From positions 434,001-498,000 of the forward strand of contig CAXXKP010000001.1 in the NCBI GenBank assembly GCA_963663665.2: DNA of 64,000 bases. Reading direction: 5' to 3'. Source of the stretch: SABI01 sp963663665. Lineage in GTDB: Bacteria; Spirochaetota; Spirochaetia; Sphaerochaetales; Sphaerochaetaceae. Made by a program: the position numbers and the translations under genes. Positions 1 to 9,045 of the stretch are shown one piece after another. Below the pieces are notes generated by a model, which worked only from the letters and a program-made list of their open reading frames with translations, made no database searches and was not told the origin of the DNA. Each line of letters begins with the position of its first letter. Position 1 is the first letter of the stretch.

Positions 1-1820
1 GAGAGAAATAACTCTTTAAAAAATGCTCCATCTTTATCCATAATGTTACGAGCAATAAGGAAATTTAATTCATCTAAAATTGTCTGGGAACCATCAGAAA
101 GAGCATTAACTCTTTGCAAATAGCGATTATTTCGAGTTACGCGTGCAATAGATTTTGCTGCTGCCGATCGTACAGATATACTCCCGTTCTCAATCAAGTA
201 AGCAAGAGCCTGTTCAGCTTTATCATTGTGAGTAAGGGCTCCGAGAGCGAAGATTGATTCAAGTTGAGTATATGAGTCATCACAGAATGCATCTTGAACT
301 AATTCATTTACGAGGGCAACACGAGGACGGTCAAATAGTCCTCTAATTACTTCGGCTTTATCATTACTAAAAGGATTAGCGAGAGTAGAGCGTATTTCAC
401 TTGTTGCAACTCCAGTGAGATTTGTACCAAGACTTAGTAGGAGAGATTTCCTTTTTATGGGATCTGTTACTTTTTCAAGCTTATCAATATTAATAAATGC
501 CCTAATTCCATGGAGAGAGAACATCAACTGAGTTGCATCTTTTGTAGAAAGGCTCCCTTTTTCTTTCATGGAAAGTGTGAAAATAAGAGCTAAAATAGAA
601 AATAGGAGAGCTAATGTAAAGGTAAGAAAGTATGAATTCCCAAACCTCATAGAGAAAATATGAATCTCATGAGGAATTGAAGAGCCGTAAGTAACAAGAG
701 CACCACCGCTTAATCCACTAAAAAGAGCGAGAAATGCAACAACAAAGTTTGTCATCGAATTAAATCCAACACCTTCATCATCAGGAATCACACCTGCGAT
801 GAGTCGCCTAATGAGGATATTCACAACAGCAAGAAAAAAGTTAGTAACAAAACCAAGCCCAAAAAACCAATAAACACCAAAATGAGTTGGAATAGCTACC
901 CATAAGAAAAGTGAGACAACCAGAGCAATACCATTCGCTATGATAAGAGGTCGAGAGCCCAAACGATCACTGAAAAATTTGCAAAAGCTTCCTGCAAGAA
1001 CAACTGCAATAGAGGCTCCAATTGTATAAAGAAAAACTATATTAGATTTAAGAGCGACCTCTTTTGAGAGGAAGGCAATAGTCATCCCCATGATAACAGT
1101 AACACCCATATACGACCAGAAAACCAAGAGGCGAACTCTTGCATCTTTGTCTATCATGGCCTCTTTGAAAATTTTAAAAAGTGTCCTTCCCTTCTTGTAC
1201 TCAATATTCGTTCTACATGGAATCTTAGATAAATAAACAGATGCGATTGTGTTATTCACAACCCCAATCATCTGCAACCCAACAAGTCCTACAACCCCAG
1301 TTAAACTCTGTATAGAAGTGACTATTACATTAAGGAACTTAGCAAGTATCGTGGATGATTGGAACGCTACATTTGCATTTCCAATTACTCTCCCTCGAGT
1401 TTTATTACTAGTAATAGTTTTAAAAGTGTAGTCATAAAGAACTGCACCTACCATCCTCATCGAACAAAAGAGGGTGTAGACCGTAAGAAGAATCACTACC
1501 GCACTATTTCCTTTTACCCATATCAAAGGAAGATACCCTAGTGAGACTAGTCCACGTAATAGCCATGTGGTAGTTTGAACTTTTACGACATTCTTATGGC
1601 GGAATACTCTCGCCATCATTGGTAAAAGAATTCCCACGATATACATCGCTGAAGCGATATACCCAAGGGCAATGTTACTCGCATTGAATTGAACAGCAAG
1701 AATATAAACGATTGTGTCGCCTAACATGCTGAACCCGAGTCCATTGAAAACTTCTGAATGATATAGGTATCTCTGTCCCTCTTTCTTCTCAGAATCAGAG
1801 AGATATTTAGTCAATACCAT
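1..1820 (-). CDS. MFS-type permease with C-terminal HEAT-like domain (3' end outside window)
   Basis: Open reading frame from the ATG at 1820 running without a stop off the left edge, so the C-terminus is missing; about 606 codons are visible. Residues roughly 1-410 are hydrophobic with about twelve membrane segments and an MFS-like loop (NKTRGRVIG), so this is an inner-membrane transporter or transporter-like protein. From about residue 420 the protein turns soluble and helical, with repeats such as EIRSTLANPF, TQLESIFALGAL and SISVRSAAAKSIARV that look like HEAT repeats. Bacterial MFS proteins fused to HEAT repeats are known, including some nucleotide-transporter relatives; the substrate cannot be read here. 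It lies 44 nt downstream of clpP on the same strand and may be co-transcribed. The transporter call is firm; the HEAT assignment is by eye. Confidence 0.8.
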   Translation of the reverse strand, partial: MVLTKYLSDSEKKEGQRYLYHSEVFNGLGFSMLGDTIVYILAVQFNASNIALGYIASAMYIVGILLPMMARVFRHKNVVKVQTTTWLLRGLVSLGYLPLIWVKGNSAVVILLTVYTLFCSMRMVGAVLYDYTFKTITSNKTRGRVIGNANVAFQSSTILAKFLNVIVTSIQSLTGVVGLVGLQMIGVVNNTIASVYLSKIPCRTNIEYKKGRTLFKIFKEAMIDKDARVRLLVFWSYMGVTVIMGMTIAFLSKEVALKSNIVFLYTIGASIAVVLAGSFCKFFSDRLGSRPLIIANGIALVVSLFLWVAIPTHFGVYWFFGLGFVTNFFLAVVNILIRRLIAGVIPDDEGVGFNSMTNFVVAFLALFSGLSGGALVTYGSSIPHEIHIFSMRFGNSYFLTFTLALLFSILALIFTLSMKEKGSLSTKDATQLMFSLHGIRAFINIDKLEKVTDPIKRKSLLLSLGTNLTGVATSEIRSTLANPFSNDKAEVIRGLFDRPRVALVNELVQDAFCDDSYTQLESIFALGALTHNDKAEQALAYLIENGSISVRSAAAKSIARVTRNNRYLQRVNALSDGSQTILDELNFLIARNIMDKDGAFFKELFL

Positions 1821-1864
1821 ATATCACCTCATCAGAATTGGTCATTATTTATCCTTACTTCTTG

Positions 1865-2431
1865 TTAGAGGTTACCTCTGTGTTCTACAATACTATCAAT
1901 CAAATGGTACTCAAGTGCTCCCTCAGCATCAAGCCAGTAATCGCGGTCTGTGTCACGGGTAATAACTTCTAATGACTGCCCTGTTTGTTCACTGATAATC
2001 TTATTTAGTCTATCTCTAGTTTTCTCAAGTTGCTTTGCATAAATCTCTACATCTGTAGCAACGCCTTCCATCCTACTCATTGGTTGGTGGATTAGATATG
2101 TGGAATTAGGAAGTCCAAGACGGTATTTTTTATCTACTGCTAGGAGCACAAGAGTTGCAGCACTAGCAATCAATCCCATACCTATCATGTATACTTCATT
2201 CTCAATAAAACGAACCATATCAAAAATGGCGAGACCTGCTTCAACATCTCCACCTGGGCTGTTAATAAACATTTTAATAGGTTCCTTGCTTTCGTGTTCT
2301 AGAATAAGTAATTGTTTTATTATTTTTTCAGCAGATTCTTTATTAATCTCCCCTGTTAACATTACTGATCTGGTTTGGAGAAATTTATCTTGAGATACTT
2401 CATTTACTCCATTTTTTTCATTTTCCGCCAT
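1865..2431 (-). CDS. clpP: ATP-dependent Clp protease proteolytic subunit
   Basis: 188-residue ClpP-family serine peptidase, the barrel-forming subunit that degrades proteins unfolded by ClpA/ClpX-type ATPases in the cytoplasm. The triad fits the E. coli mature spacing: Ser90 in GLIASAATL, His115 in LIHQPM and Asp164 in TRDTDRDYW (Ser to His 25, Ser to Asp 74). The nucleophile neighbourhood (IASAAT) departs from the usual ASMGA, which suggests a second, divergent ClpP paralogue rather than the main one; that is inference. The length is normal for a mature ClpP without a long propeptide. A TATACT -10 element lies about 30 nt upstream. It is divergent from era and followed by the MFS-HEAT gene. 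Confidence 0.92.
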   Translation of the reverse strand: MAENEKNGVNEVSQDKFLQTRSVMLTGEINKESAEKIIKQLLILEHESKEPIKMFINSPGGDVEAGLAIFDMVRFIENEVYMIGMGLIASAATLVLLAVDKKYRLGLPNSTYLIHQPMSRMEGVATDVEIYAKQLEKTRDRLNKIISEQTGQSLEVITRDTDRDYWLDAEGALEYHLIDSIVEHRGNL

Positions 2432-2559
2432 GCTATTCCAACTTTATTTTAATTAGGATGAACTAAGTATAGCAAATGATTCAAGGAAATGAAAAGAGTA
2501 TCGTACCTCATTGGTTGAAGTGTTTACCTTTTTATCATTTATAGTCTATTCTTCCATTC

Positions 2560-3438
2560 ATGAAATGCGCAACAGTATCAATAATTGGGAGACCCTCTAG
2601 TGGGAAATCAACTCTCGTAAACACAATCTGTGAAAGAAAAATCTCTATCACAGCAAAGACCCCTCAAACAACTCGTAATGCAATTAGAGGAATTTTCACC
2701 GATGCAAGAGGGCAGCTGATTCTCACTGACACACCAGGATATCACCTCAATGATCAGAAGATGAATCTAAAGCTCCAAGAAACTACTCGAAATGCTCTGA
2801 ACCGACCTGATATCATCTTATATGTTATTGATTCAAAACGCGAAGGTGGAGTAGAAGAACTTGCAATCATTGAGATTATAAAGAGTAGTAAGGCCCCAGT
2901 TGTTATTGCAGTAAATAAGGAAGATATTGCAAAAGAAAAAGAATTAACCACTACAAAAGAATTTATTGCTTCTCATTTTCCTGATAGTACAATATTTTCT
3001 ATTTCAGCCCAAAAGGATACTGGAGTAGATGAGCTTCTTATTGAATTATTTCGGCTAGCACCTGAAGGCCCTCTCCTTTATGGAGATGAAGAATTTACTG
3101 ACCAGCCTCTTGAATTTCGTATTGCTGAAATTATCAGAGAGAAAGCAATCATTGGGGTAACAGAGGAGATCCCTCATGCAATTTTTGTTGATATTGTAGA
3201 TATTGAACATGATGCTGAGAAGAATAGCATATGGATAAGAGCCTCAATAAATGTTGAGAAAGAGAGCCAAAAAGGTATTATAGTCGGTCGAGGAGGGGAA
3301 GGAATAAAAAAAATCCGTCAAGCCTCTTTTAAAGAGATTAAACAGATTTTTCCTGGTATGCATCTTCAACTCGACTTGCGAGTAAAAGCTGTAAATAAAT
3401 GGCGAAAGAAAAGTTCAATTCTCTCTCGCCTCTTATAA
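2560..3438 (+). CDS. era: GTPase Era
   Basis: 292-residue Era, the GTPase that binds the 3' end of 16S rRNA and assists 30S maturation. All landmarks are visible: P-loop GRPSSGKST (residues 10-18), DTPGYH (57-62), NKED (119-122), a SAQ G5 motif, and a C-terminal KH domain with GRGGEGIKKI near residue 250. Length is standard. No Shine-Dalgarno is visible before the ATG; a TATAGT -10-like hexamer at 2540-2545 would give a leader of only about 7 nt. The gene ends directly against the stop codon of the convergent lysyl-tRNA synthetase. Confidence 0.97.
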   Translation: MKCATVSIIGRPSSGKSTLVNTICERKISITAKTPQTTRNAIRGIFTDARGQLILTDTPGYHLNDQKMNLKLQETTRNALNRPDIILYVIDSKREGGVEELAIIEIIKSSKAPVVIAVNKEDIAKEKELTTTKEFIASHFPDSTIFSISAQKDTGVDELLIELFRLAPEGPLLYGDEEFTDQPLEFRIAEIIREKAIIGVTEEIPHAIFVDIVDIEHDAEKNSIWIRASINVEKESQKGIIVGRGGEGIKKIRQASFKEIKQIFPGMHLQLDLRVKAVNKWRKKSSILSRLL

Positions 3439-5013
3439 TTAATATCTACCTAATATAGGAAGGACTTTTTCTTTGCCGATGGTTTTAATAAATCCAGCAA
3501 GTTTAGGTCCTTTTTCTTTTGCAATCAGTATCTGATACGAAATTGAAAAGAATTCTGGTGGATTTATTTCCAAGGTGTTAGCAATACGATAAATCTCTTC
3601 GCTTAACTCTTTTTCTGTAAAATCATCTAAGCGTTCTACCGCTGCTTCTAATTCTTTTATACCTTTCTTTTGAACTTCACTAAGTGATACTAAATCATCA
3701 CCATCCTTAGTTAGAGCCCACCTGAAGTCCTCTGGTGAATAGGTAGTAATCCAGTTATAGGCACAGACACATCTTTGTGTGAGTCTTTCAACCTGTTCAG
3801 GAAGTACATCACCTAGAGAAGTTATTACTGCATTTGCGTCTCCACTATGAACTTGAAGAAGATTGCAAAGGTGCCTAAAAGGAATTTGATAGGAGGCGCA
3901 AGAAGGAATGCCTTCTACTTGGGAGAGTTCATATATTCTTTGTTCTTTGGCTTTTCGCTTTTCATTTACTTCAGTGATTCCAAAGTAGATTCTCTCACAA
4001 CTATCATAATCCTCGTAAATTTTTAGAACATCGAGATCAAAAGAAATTGCAAATTCGGTATTCGGTCTAGTTCCTGCAAACAAGTAACGAGTCACTTCTG
4101 GTGTATAGACTTCTAATACATCTGGAAGTGAAACCACTTCTCCACTAGAGGAAGATATCTTTCCACCTCTCCCTTTTATGCTAATGAAATCATACTGGAA
4201 TGAAACTGGGGGTTCAGCACCAAAGAGGCGAACAATATCTTTTGAAGTATCAAAAGAGCCACCTTCGCTATGGTGATCTTTTCCTGCTGGTTCAAAATCA
4301 ACTCCTTCATAGGCCCATCGCATTGGCCAGTCAATCCTCCAAGGAAGTTTTGCAATAGAAGTTTCTCTTAAATCAACAGTTTCTTCTTGAAGGGTCTCAT
4401 CATCTCTATACGAAATTTTCCATTTTCCATCCCAAGAAAGGATAGTAGTTGTATCTTTTCCAGTAAACCCGCTGAAAACAGAGATCGGGAACCAATCGTC
4501 TCCTAATGGTTCAGTTCTAAATGCGTTCAAAATATCTACAATTTCTTTTTTCTTTTCTAGCGCCCGTTTCATACCTTGAGCATATGTTCCAGATTGATAA
4601 CGCTTTGCTTGGTGCAAATATTCAGGAACTATCCCAACTATCGGGAGAAGAGCCTCGACTGCTTTTTCATTCGCTTCAGCGTAATTAGCCCATTGCCCAT
4701 TTGTATCTGGTACTGAGGTGATTGGTTTCCTTAGGAAAGTTTTCAGGAGTTCAGGGTTGTTCATGTTCTTTGGAACTTTACGAAACACATCATAATCATC
4801 CCAAGAATAAATAAAACGAACTTTATGTCCTTTATCTCTTAGTGCGCGTACAACAAGATCCACAGAGATGATTTCTCTAAAGTTTCCGATATGTACTGTC
4901 CCTGAAGGGGTAATTCCAGAAGCACAAGTATAAACCTCTTTTTCACCCTTCTCTCTCACAATTTTATCAGCGTAAATATCCGCCCAATGTAACGATATGC
5001 TTTGATTACTCAT
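3439..5013 (-). CDS. lysS: Class I lysyl-tRNA synthetase
   Basis: Charges tRNA-Lys. This is the class I type (LysK-like), shared by archaea, spirochaetes and some alpha-proteobacteria, and unrelated to the usual class II LysRS. Class I signatures: the HIGH variant HIGN at residues 41-44 and the KMSKS variant KISSS at 285-289. I start it at the ATG at 5013 (524 residues, MSNQSIS...). A longer frame back to 5049 exists, but a near-consensus promoter (TTGCTT, 17-nt spacer, TATAAT) ends 7 nt before this ATG, so the mRNA would begin at or next to the start codon. The gene is convergent with era, with no gap, and divergent from rlpA. It is one of the better taxonomic pointers in the window. Confidence 0.95.
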   Translation of the reverse strand: MSNQSISLHWADIYADKIVREKGEKEVYTCASGITPSGTVHIGNFREIISVDLVVRALRDKGHKVRFIYSWDDYDVFRKVPKNMNNPELLKTFLRKPITSVPDTNGQWANYAEANEKAVEALLPIVGIVPEYLHQAKRYQSGTYAQGMKRALEKKKEIVDILNAFRTEPLGDDWFPISVFSGFTGKDTTTILSWDGKWKISYRDDETLQEETVDLRETSIAKLPWRIDWPMRWAYEGVDFEPAGKDHHSEGGSFDTSKDIVRLFGAEPPVSFQYDFISIKGRGGKISSSSGEVVSLPDVLEVYTPEVTRYLFAGTRPNTEFAISFDLDVLKIYEDYDSCERIYFGITEVNEKRKAKEQRIYELSQVEGIPSCASYQIPFRHLCNLLQVHSGDANAVITSLGDVLPEQVERLTQRCVCAYNWITTYSPEDFRWALTKDGDDLVSLSEVQKKGIKELEAAVERLDDFTEKELSEEIYRIANTLEINPPEFFSISYQILIAKEKGPKLAGFIKTIGKEKVLPILGRY

Positions 5014-5020
5014 GAAGCGG

Positions 5021-5049
5021 ATTATAGCGAAGGCAGATATTAAAAGCAA
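5021..5049 (-). promoter_or_regulatory. Leaderless promoter of lysS
   Basis: On the minus strand TTGCTT (5044-5049) and TATAAT (5021-5026) are separated by 17 nt. Seven nucleotides then lead to the ATG at 5013, so the expected transcription start falls on or beside the A of the start codon. No Shine-Dalgarno is present. This supports both the chosen start and leaderless translation. It sits back to back with the rlpA promoter. Confidence 0.6.
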
Positions 5050-5053
5050 TATC

Positions 5054-5082
5054 TTAGCAAATTCCCCTTTCTAGGGTATACT
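5054..5082 (+). promoter_or_regulatory. Promoter of rlpA, near-leaderless
   Basis: TTAGCA (5054-5059), a 17-nt spacer and TATACT (5077-5082). Only 9 nt separate the -10 element from the ATG at 5092, leaving a leader of roughly 2-3 nt and no Shine-Dalgarno. Divergent from, and adjacent to, the lysS promoter. Confidence 0.55.
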
Positions 5083-5091
5083 CTATAGAAT

Positions 5092-5706
5092 ATGAAAAAA
5101 CTAATTTTTATTATCCTATTCATTAGTTCCTACACCCTTATCTTTAGTGAAACCGGGATTGCTTCTTGGTACATTAGTGATACTCCCAACGCTTTGACTG
5201 CTAATGGAGAGCTATATGATGAGAATAGTAATAATGCAGCTCACAAGACACTCCCATTTGGAACAATCGTTGAGATTCATAACAAAGAAAATGATGTTCG
5301 AACAACTGTCAGAATAAATGATAGAGGTCCCTATGTTGAAGGTAGAATCATAGATCTTACTCCCTACTCCTCCAAACAGTTAGAAATGTATGAGAAAGGA
5401 ATTGCAGAAGTTGAACTCAAAGTAATATCACAGCCAACGATTCCAGAAACAGCTTACCTAAGGCTTGGAGATACCCCATTTTATACAATACAGCTTGGAG
5501 CATTTAGCAATACAGAAAAAGTATATGATTATTATCTTAAACTCTGGAATCTAGGATATTACCCCCTAGTAGAAATTGCAAATCCATCACTTCTGCGATT
5601 AAGTATAAGATGGGTCACCGAAAAGCAGAAAGAATATACTTTAGGAATTCTGAAGGAATTAGGATTTACGAACCCTCTTATTAAAGCATCTCTTCCCCCA
5701 GAATAA
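5092..5706 (+). CDS. rlpA: RlpA-like septal ring lytic transglycosylase with SPOR domain
   Basis: 204-residue secreted wall protein. A signal peptide (residues 1-19, MKKLIFI...FS) is followed by a double-psi beta-barrel RlpA domain (about 22-112) with the family motifs GIASWY, TANGELYD, AAHKTLPFGT and INDRGPYVEGRIIDLT, then a C-terminal SPOR domain (about 128-200, starting FYTIQLGAFSN) that binds denuded septal glycan. The family cleaves glycan strands lacking stem peptides during daughter-cell separation. There is no lipobox cysteine, so it is probably periplasmic rather than lipid-anchored. The short distance from the -10 element implies an almost leaderless mRNA. Confidence 0.9.
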   Translation: MKKLIFIILFISSYTLIFSETGIASWYISDTPNALTANGELYDENSNNAAHKTLPFGTIVEIHNKENDVRTTVRINDRGPYVEGRIIDLTPYSSKQLEMYEKGIAEVELKVISQPTIPETAYLRLGDTPFYTIQLGAFSNTEKVYDYYLKLWNLGYYPLVEIANPSLLRLSIRWVTEKQKEYTLGILKELGFTNPLIKASLPPE

Positions 5707-5716
5707 GTCAAACTTA

Positions 5717-5745
5717 TTGACATATTAGGAAATTATCCTTATTAT
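5717..5745 (+). promoter_or_regulatory. Promoter of tRNA-Ile2
   Basis: A consensus -35 TTGACA (5717-5722), 17-nt spacer and TATTAT (5740-5745), ending 11 nt before the mature tRNA 5' end. Strong sigma-70-type promoter, consistent with a stable-RNA gene. Confidence 0.75.
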
Positions 5746-5756
5746 CACATTTTATC

Positions 5757-5831
<75 letters not shown>

Positions 5832-5837
5832 TAGAGA

Positions 5838-5866
5838 AACTCCTTGCAATGCAGGGAGTTTTGTTG
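5838..5866 (+). terminator. Rho-independent terminator after the tRNA
   Basis: 10-bp stem AACTCCTTGC / GCAGGGAGTT (one T.G pair) with a 3-nt loop AAT, followed by a T-rich tail, 8 nt downstream of the tRNA. Confidence 0.8.
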
Positions 5867-6148
5867 TATTAAAGGTATTGGAAACATACACTTATAAAAG
5901 CAACACCAAAAACACCTTATCGGAATGGTTTACAGAAGTAAGACATGAGCCGAAAACCTTTCTATGTTTCTCGATACATAGATGTCTGGCAAATGAGAAA
6001 AGAATTAAAATATCATTGGTAAGGGAAAGTCCTCTAAAATTGTGAAGAAATCTAGGTTTAGTATCATAGAAGAATCCAATTTTTTGTCCGGATCCTCATA
6101 TCCCTTATTTTCACTACCAGAATCATTCTTCCATGCGTAATAGAGGAA

Positions 6149-7249
6149 CTACCACTCTGAGAGTAACCAATCTTCCTCATCTCGACCAAGCACTGTTGAT
6201 TTTCTCACAACTAAGTGGCCATCCATTTTTTTAGCGACGGGTTTTCTAGATACTGAATCTGATTTCTCTTCCAGTAAACAAAAGAGGAGTTTTGCAGCTT
6301 CAACTCCTGCACTAATCTTAGGAACATGAATAGTGGAAATAGAAGGTTCGGCAATAGTTGAAATAAATGAGTCATCATATCCAATAATTTTAATATCTTC
6401 TGGAACTCTTTTACCTCTAAGTTTTAAAGCTTTAAGGGCTCCGATTGCCATTTGGTCATTCCCACAAAATACTCCATCAACAATTGGATACTTATCAAGT
6501 ATTTCCATCATTGCTTCATATCCACTCTGGTGCGAATAGACTCCATATGAAATCATCTTTTGCATATCAACACCGATATTGTTCTGGTTCATACAGTTCA
6601 AATAACCTGTAACACGTTGCTGTGCCACGTGCATAGAAACTGGCCCTGAAATATGTGCAATATGTTTACATCCACAATCAATTAGATGCTGAACTGCAAT
6701 TTGGGAATTCCCATACGAATCATAGAAAACAGAATCAATTCCCACCGAAGTAAGATCTCGTTCAATACTTACAAGAGGTGTATATTTCTTTCTATTTGCT
6801 CTTTCCTTTATTTTAGAAAAATACTCATTCAAGGCTTCAATTTTTACAGCTGTAACAAAAATTACACCATCGACTCGCGCATTAAAAAACTTATCGAAAA
6901 TTGCCTTTTCTCTTTCAACAGCTTCTTCATTTCCATTCATTCCTTGGGCATCTGAAATAAGTAAATCATACCCTTTTTCATTCGCAACAGAACTTATACC
7001 CTTGATAATGTAGGGATAGAAAACTCCACAGATATCCTCAACAATTACTCCAATTTGGCCAGTTTTATTGTTTTTCATACTCCTAGCAATGGGATCTACT
7101 TGATAATTGAGTTCTTTTGCAGCCTTTTCAACTATTGCTATGGTTTCCTTACTGACGCTTCTTGTTTTATTCAACACATTTGATACTGTGGAAATAGAAA
7201 CACCGGCAAGCTTAGCCACATCCTTGATACTATAATGAGACAAAAGCAT
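6149..7249 (-). CDS. LacI-family transcriptional regulator
   Basis: Up to 366 residues. The N-terminal helix-turn-helix is canonical (SIKDVAKLAGVSISTVSNVL, residues 7-26, with hinge ARSMKNN near 58), followed by a periplasmic-binding-protein-like effector domain. GGAGG directly abuts the ATG at 7249, which is too close; the TTG two codons later (7243) has ideal 6-nt spacing and may be the real start. It lies at the 3' end of the pentose cluster, in the same orientation. Palindromic AAAACGTTTT-type sites in front of the kinase and ABC genes are typical LacI/GalR operators and are the likely targets. The effector is unknown. Confidence 0.92.
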   Translation of the reverse strand: MLLSHYSIKDVAKLAGVSISTVSNVLNKTRSVSKETIAIVEKAAKELNYQVDPIARSMKNNKTGQIGVIVEDICGVFYPYIIKGISSVANEKGYDLLISDAQGMNGNEEAVEREKAIFDKFFNARVDGVIFVTAVKIEALNEYFSKIKERANRKKYTPLVSIERDLTSVGIDSVFYDSYGNSQIAVQHLIDCGCKHIAHISGPVSMHVAQQRVTGYLNCMNQNNIGVDMQKMISYGVYSHQSGYEAMMEILDKYPIVDGVFCGNDQMAIGALKALKLRGKRVPEDIKIIGYDDSFISTIAEPSISTIHVPKISAGVEAAKLLFCLLEEKSDSVSRKPVAKKMDGHLVVRKSTVLGRDEEDWLLSEW

Positions 7250-7556
7250 CCTCCAGAACAGTTAGTTCATTCACCTTCATATGCTTACTAAACAACCTAG
7301 CTGTATTATTCATAATCATGTATAGGACATTTTAAAAAAAAACGTAATAAATAAATATCTATTGTCCATAGCAAACTTTTAATCCATGTTTCCGGAAATA
7401 ATGTTCATCCAAAATATACTAGGTCATTGAAGTATCAAGATTAAACATCAAAGTCCAAAAATTCATGATTCCTACTTCTTCCATGATTACGACTTTATAC
7501 ACGGGAAAAGCAACATTTACCCCTTAAGAAAATAATCTGTGATACTTAACAATTAG
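7250..7556. other. Upstream region of the LacI regulator, no gene seen
   Basis: 307 nt without a convincing reading frame. Around 7334-7350 there is an A-rich tract running into AACGTAAT, which could be a half operator of the AAAACGTTTT type found elsewhere in this cluster and so hint at autoregulation; it is not a full palindrome. Confidence 0.3.
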
Positions 7557-8037
7557 TTAACGAATATCTAGCACATTATAACTAGATTTCTTGATTGTTT
7601 CAACAATTACCTTTACTTCGATAATTTCATGAACATCTTTCACTTCTCCCTTTGAGAGTTCTCTCATAAAAGGGAAAATAATCAGTGTGAGCGATAACCA
7701 AAGCTGAAGATCCATACTAGTTTGAGAGAAAGCAACATCATGAGTAAAATAGGTATAGGTAATTCTCTCTTAATTTGAGAATACTCTATATAACTAAAGA
7801 TGTGTCGAAGTGTTAGAGGAATGTTTTAATTGATCTTCAACTTTCTTGCCAGTAGATATCCCCACTACCATCATATCATCAGTGCTCATGTTCGAATAAT
7901 CGACACCGAATGGATTGACACTCACCATTCTACTCTTACGATCGATCTCATTCGCATTCCCCAATGTATAAAAACTATATCTCTGGCTAATGAACCCAAA
8001 AGGTGGTGCACACACGATTTCACAGTCCTTCTAACAT
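7557..8037 (-). pseudogene. Decayed L-ribulose-5-phosphate 4-epimerase (AraD/UlaF family)
   Basis: The frame at 7794-8015 encodes a recognisable AraD segment (NEIDR, then NPFGVDYSNMSTDDMMVV, then STGKKVEDQLKHSSNTSTHL, matching the family's KPSGVDY..MT..DMVVV..ETG..VEG..KPSSDTPTH). It meets a TAG, but the same frame continues as LYRVFSN, a TAA, then AFSQTSMDLQ, MRELSKGEV and VKVIVETIKK, which track the AraD middle part (LYQAF, IWAQAG, TRKMTDAEI, GNVIVETF). The N-terminal MLEGL start at 8037 is in another frame. So there are at least two stops and one or more frameshifts, and the last third (about 70 residues) is missing. The lost enzyme interconverts L-ribulose-5-P and D-xylulose-5-P, the expected downstream step for the L-xylulose kinase in this cluster. 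Confidence 0.8.
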
Positions 8038-8076
8038 CTTCTGCCATTTTTTCTTAACTTTAGAGAAATCTATTTA

Positions 8077-9045
8077 CTATATAAGAGGAATCTCATACCC
8101 CCATTGCTGACGAATGCGATCCATTATTTTCATAACAGTGATAATCTCTGAATGAGGTAATGCCTCACATTCTAACTTCCCACTTTCAATTGCATCCAGA
8201 CAAGTTTCTACTTGATACTCAAAACCAGTAATTTGCTTTGGGACAGCATAGGTAGCAATTTTTTGAAATTCTGCATCGAATACTTCTATCACCTCTGGAT
8301 TATTGATGTTTGTAACTTCAATATACCCTTTGGTTCCAAAAATAGTACCATTTCTATTTTGGGCAGTTACAACACTACATTGCATTGAGGCCATTGCAGA
8401 ATTGTCGAATATTAGACAAATATTATCAATCGCATCAATTCCATTATGGAATACAGCAGTTGCTTTAAGCTCAGAAATTTCATTCTGGAAGATCATTCTT
8501 GCAAAACTTAATAGATAACAGCCCAAGTCAAGAAGAGCACCTCCAGCAAGATTTATATCCCAAATTCTCTTAACGTCTGTAAGCTGATAACCAATATTTG
8601 CGGTTAATGCCTTTACCTCACCGATGATACCACTGGCAATGATATCATCAATAATTTTTCGTGAAGGCATATATCGTGTCCACATAGCTTCAGCGACAAA
8701 CAGCTTTTTTGCTTTAGATAGGTTTAGAATTTCTATTGCCTGTTGTGCATTTACTGTAAAAGGTTTTTCGCAAAGGACATTTTTACCTGCTTCCAAACAC
8801 ATTTTCATATATTTATAATGATGAGAGTGAGGAACTGCCACATACACAAGATCAATGGCTTTATCTGCAAGCATCTCTTCGTAAGAACTATAAGCTTTTA
8901 AAATATGATATTTCTCAGCGAATGCTGTTGCCCGATTTCCATCCCTTGCAGCAACAGCATATGCTTCGACAGAAGGCATCTTCATAATTGTTGTTGCCAT
9001 CTTATTTGCTATAGTACCCGCTCCAAGAATTGCCATCCTAATCAT
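8077..9045 (-). CDS. Gfo/Idh/MocA-family oxidoreductase
   Basis: 322 residues from the ATG at 9045. This start overlaps the upstream stop codon by 8 nt and is preceded by an AGAGG; a longer frame to 9087 is less likely. The N-terminal Rossmann fold has AILGAGTIANKM, then AVPHSHHY and the family signature LCEKPFTVN, followed by the C-terminal alpha/beta substrate domain. Such enzymes oxidise or reduce sugars and inositols with NAD(P). Translational coupling to the cupin gene places it in the pentose operon, where it could oxidise the free sugar or a related polyol. Substrate unknown. Confidence 0.88.
   Translation of the reverse strand: MIRMAILGAGTIANKMATTIMKMPSVEAYAVAARDGNRATAFAEKYHILKAYSSYEEMLADKAIDLVYVAVPHSHHYKYMKMCLEAGKNVLCEKPFTVNAQQAIEILNLSKAKKLFVAEAMWTRYMPSRKIIDDIIASGIIGEVKALTANIGYQLTDVKRIWDINLAGGALLDLGCYLLSFARMIFQNEISELKATAVFHNGIDAIDNICLIFDNSAMASMQCSVVTAQNRNGTIFGTKGYIEVTNINNPEVIEVFDAEFQKIATYAVPKQITGFEYQVETCLDAIESGKLECEALPHSEIITVMKIMDRIRQQWGYEIPLI

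Noticed and set aside
2100..2393. 97-codon plus-strand frame inside clpP
   Set aside because: Antisense shadow of a protein with an intact catalytic triad.
5945..6022. Mini-frame of 25 codons after the tRNA (MSRKPFYVSRYID...), with integrase-like text in another frame just before it
   Set aside because: tRNA 3' ends are integrase sites, but there is no second copy of the tRNA end in the window, no recombinase motif and no sizeable frame.
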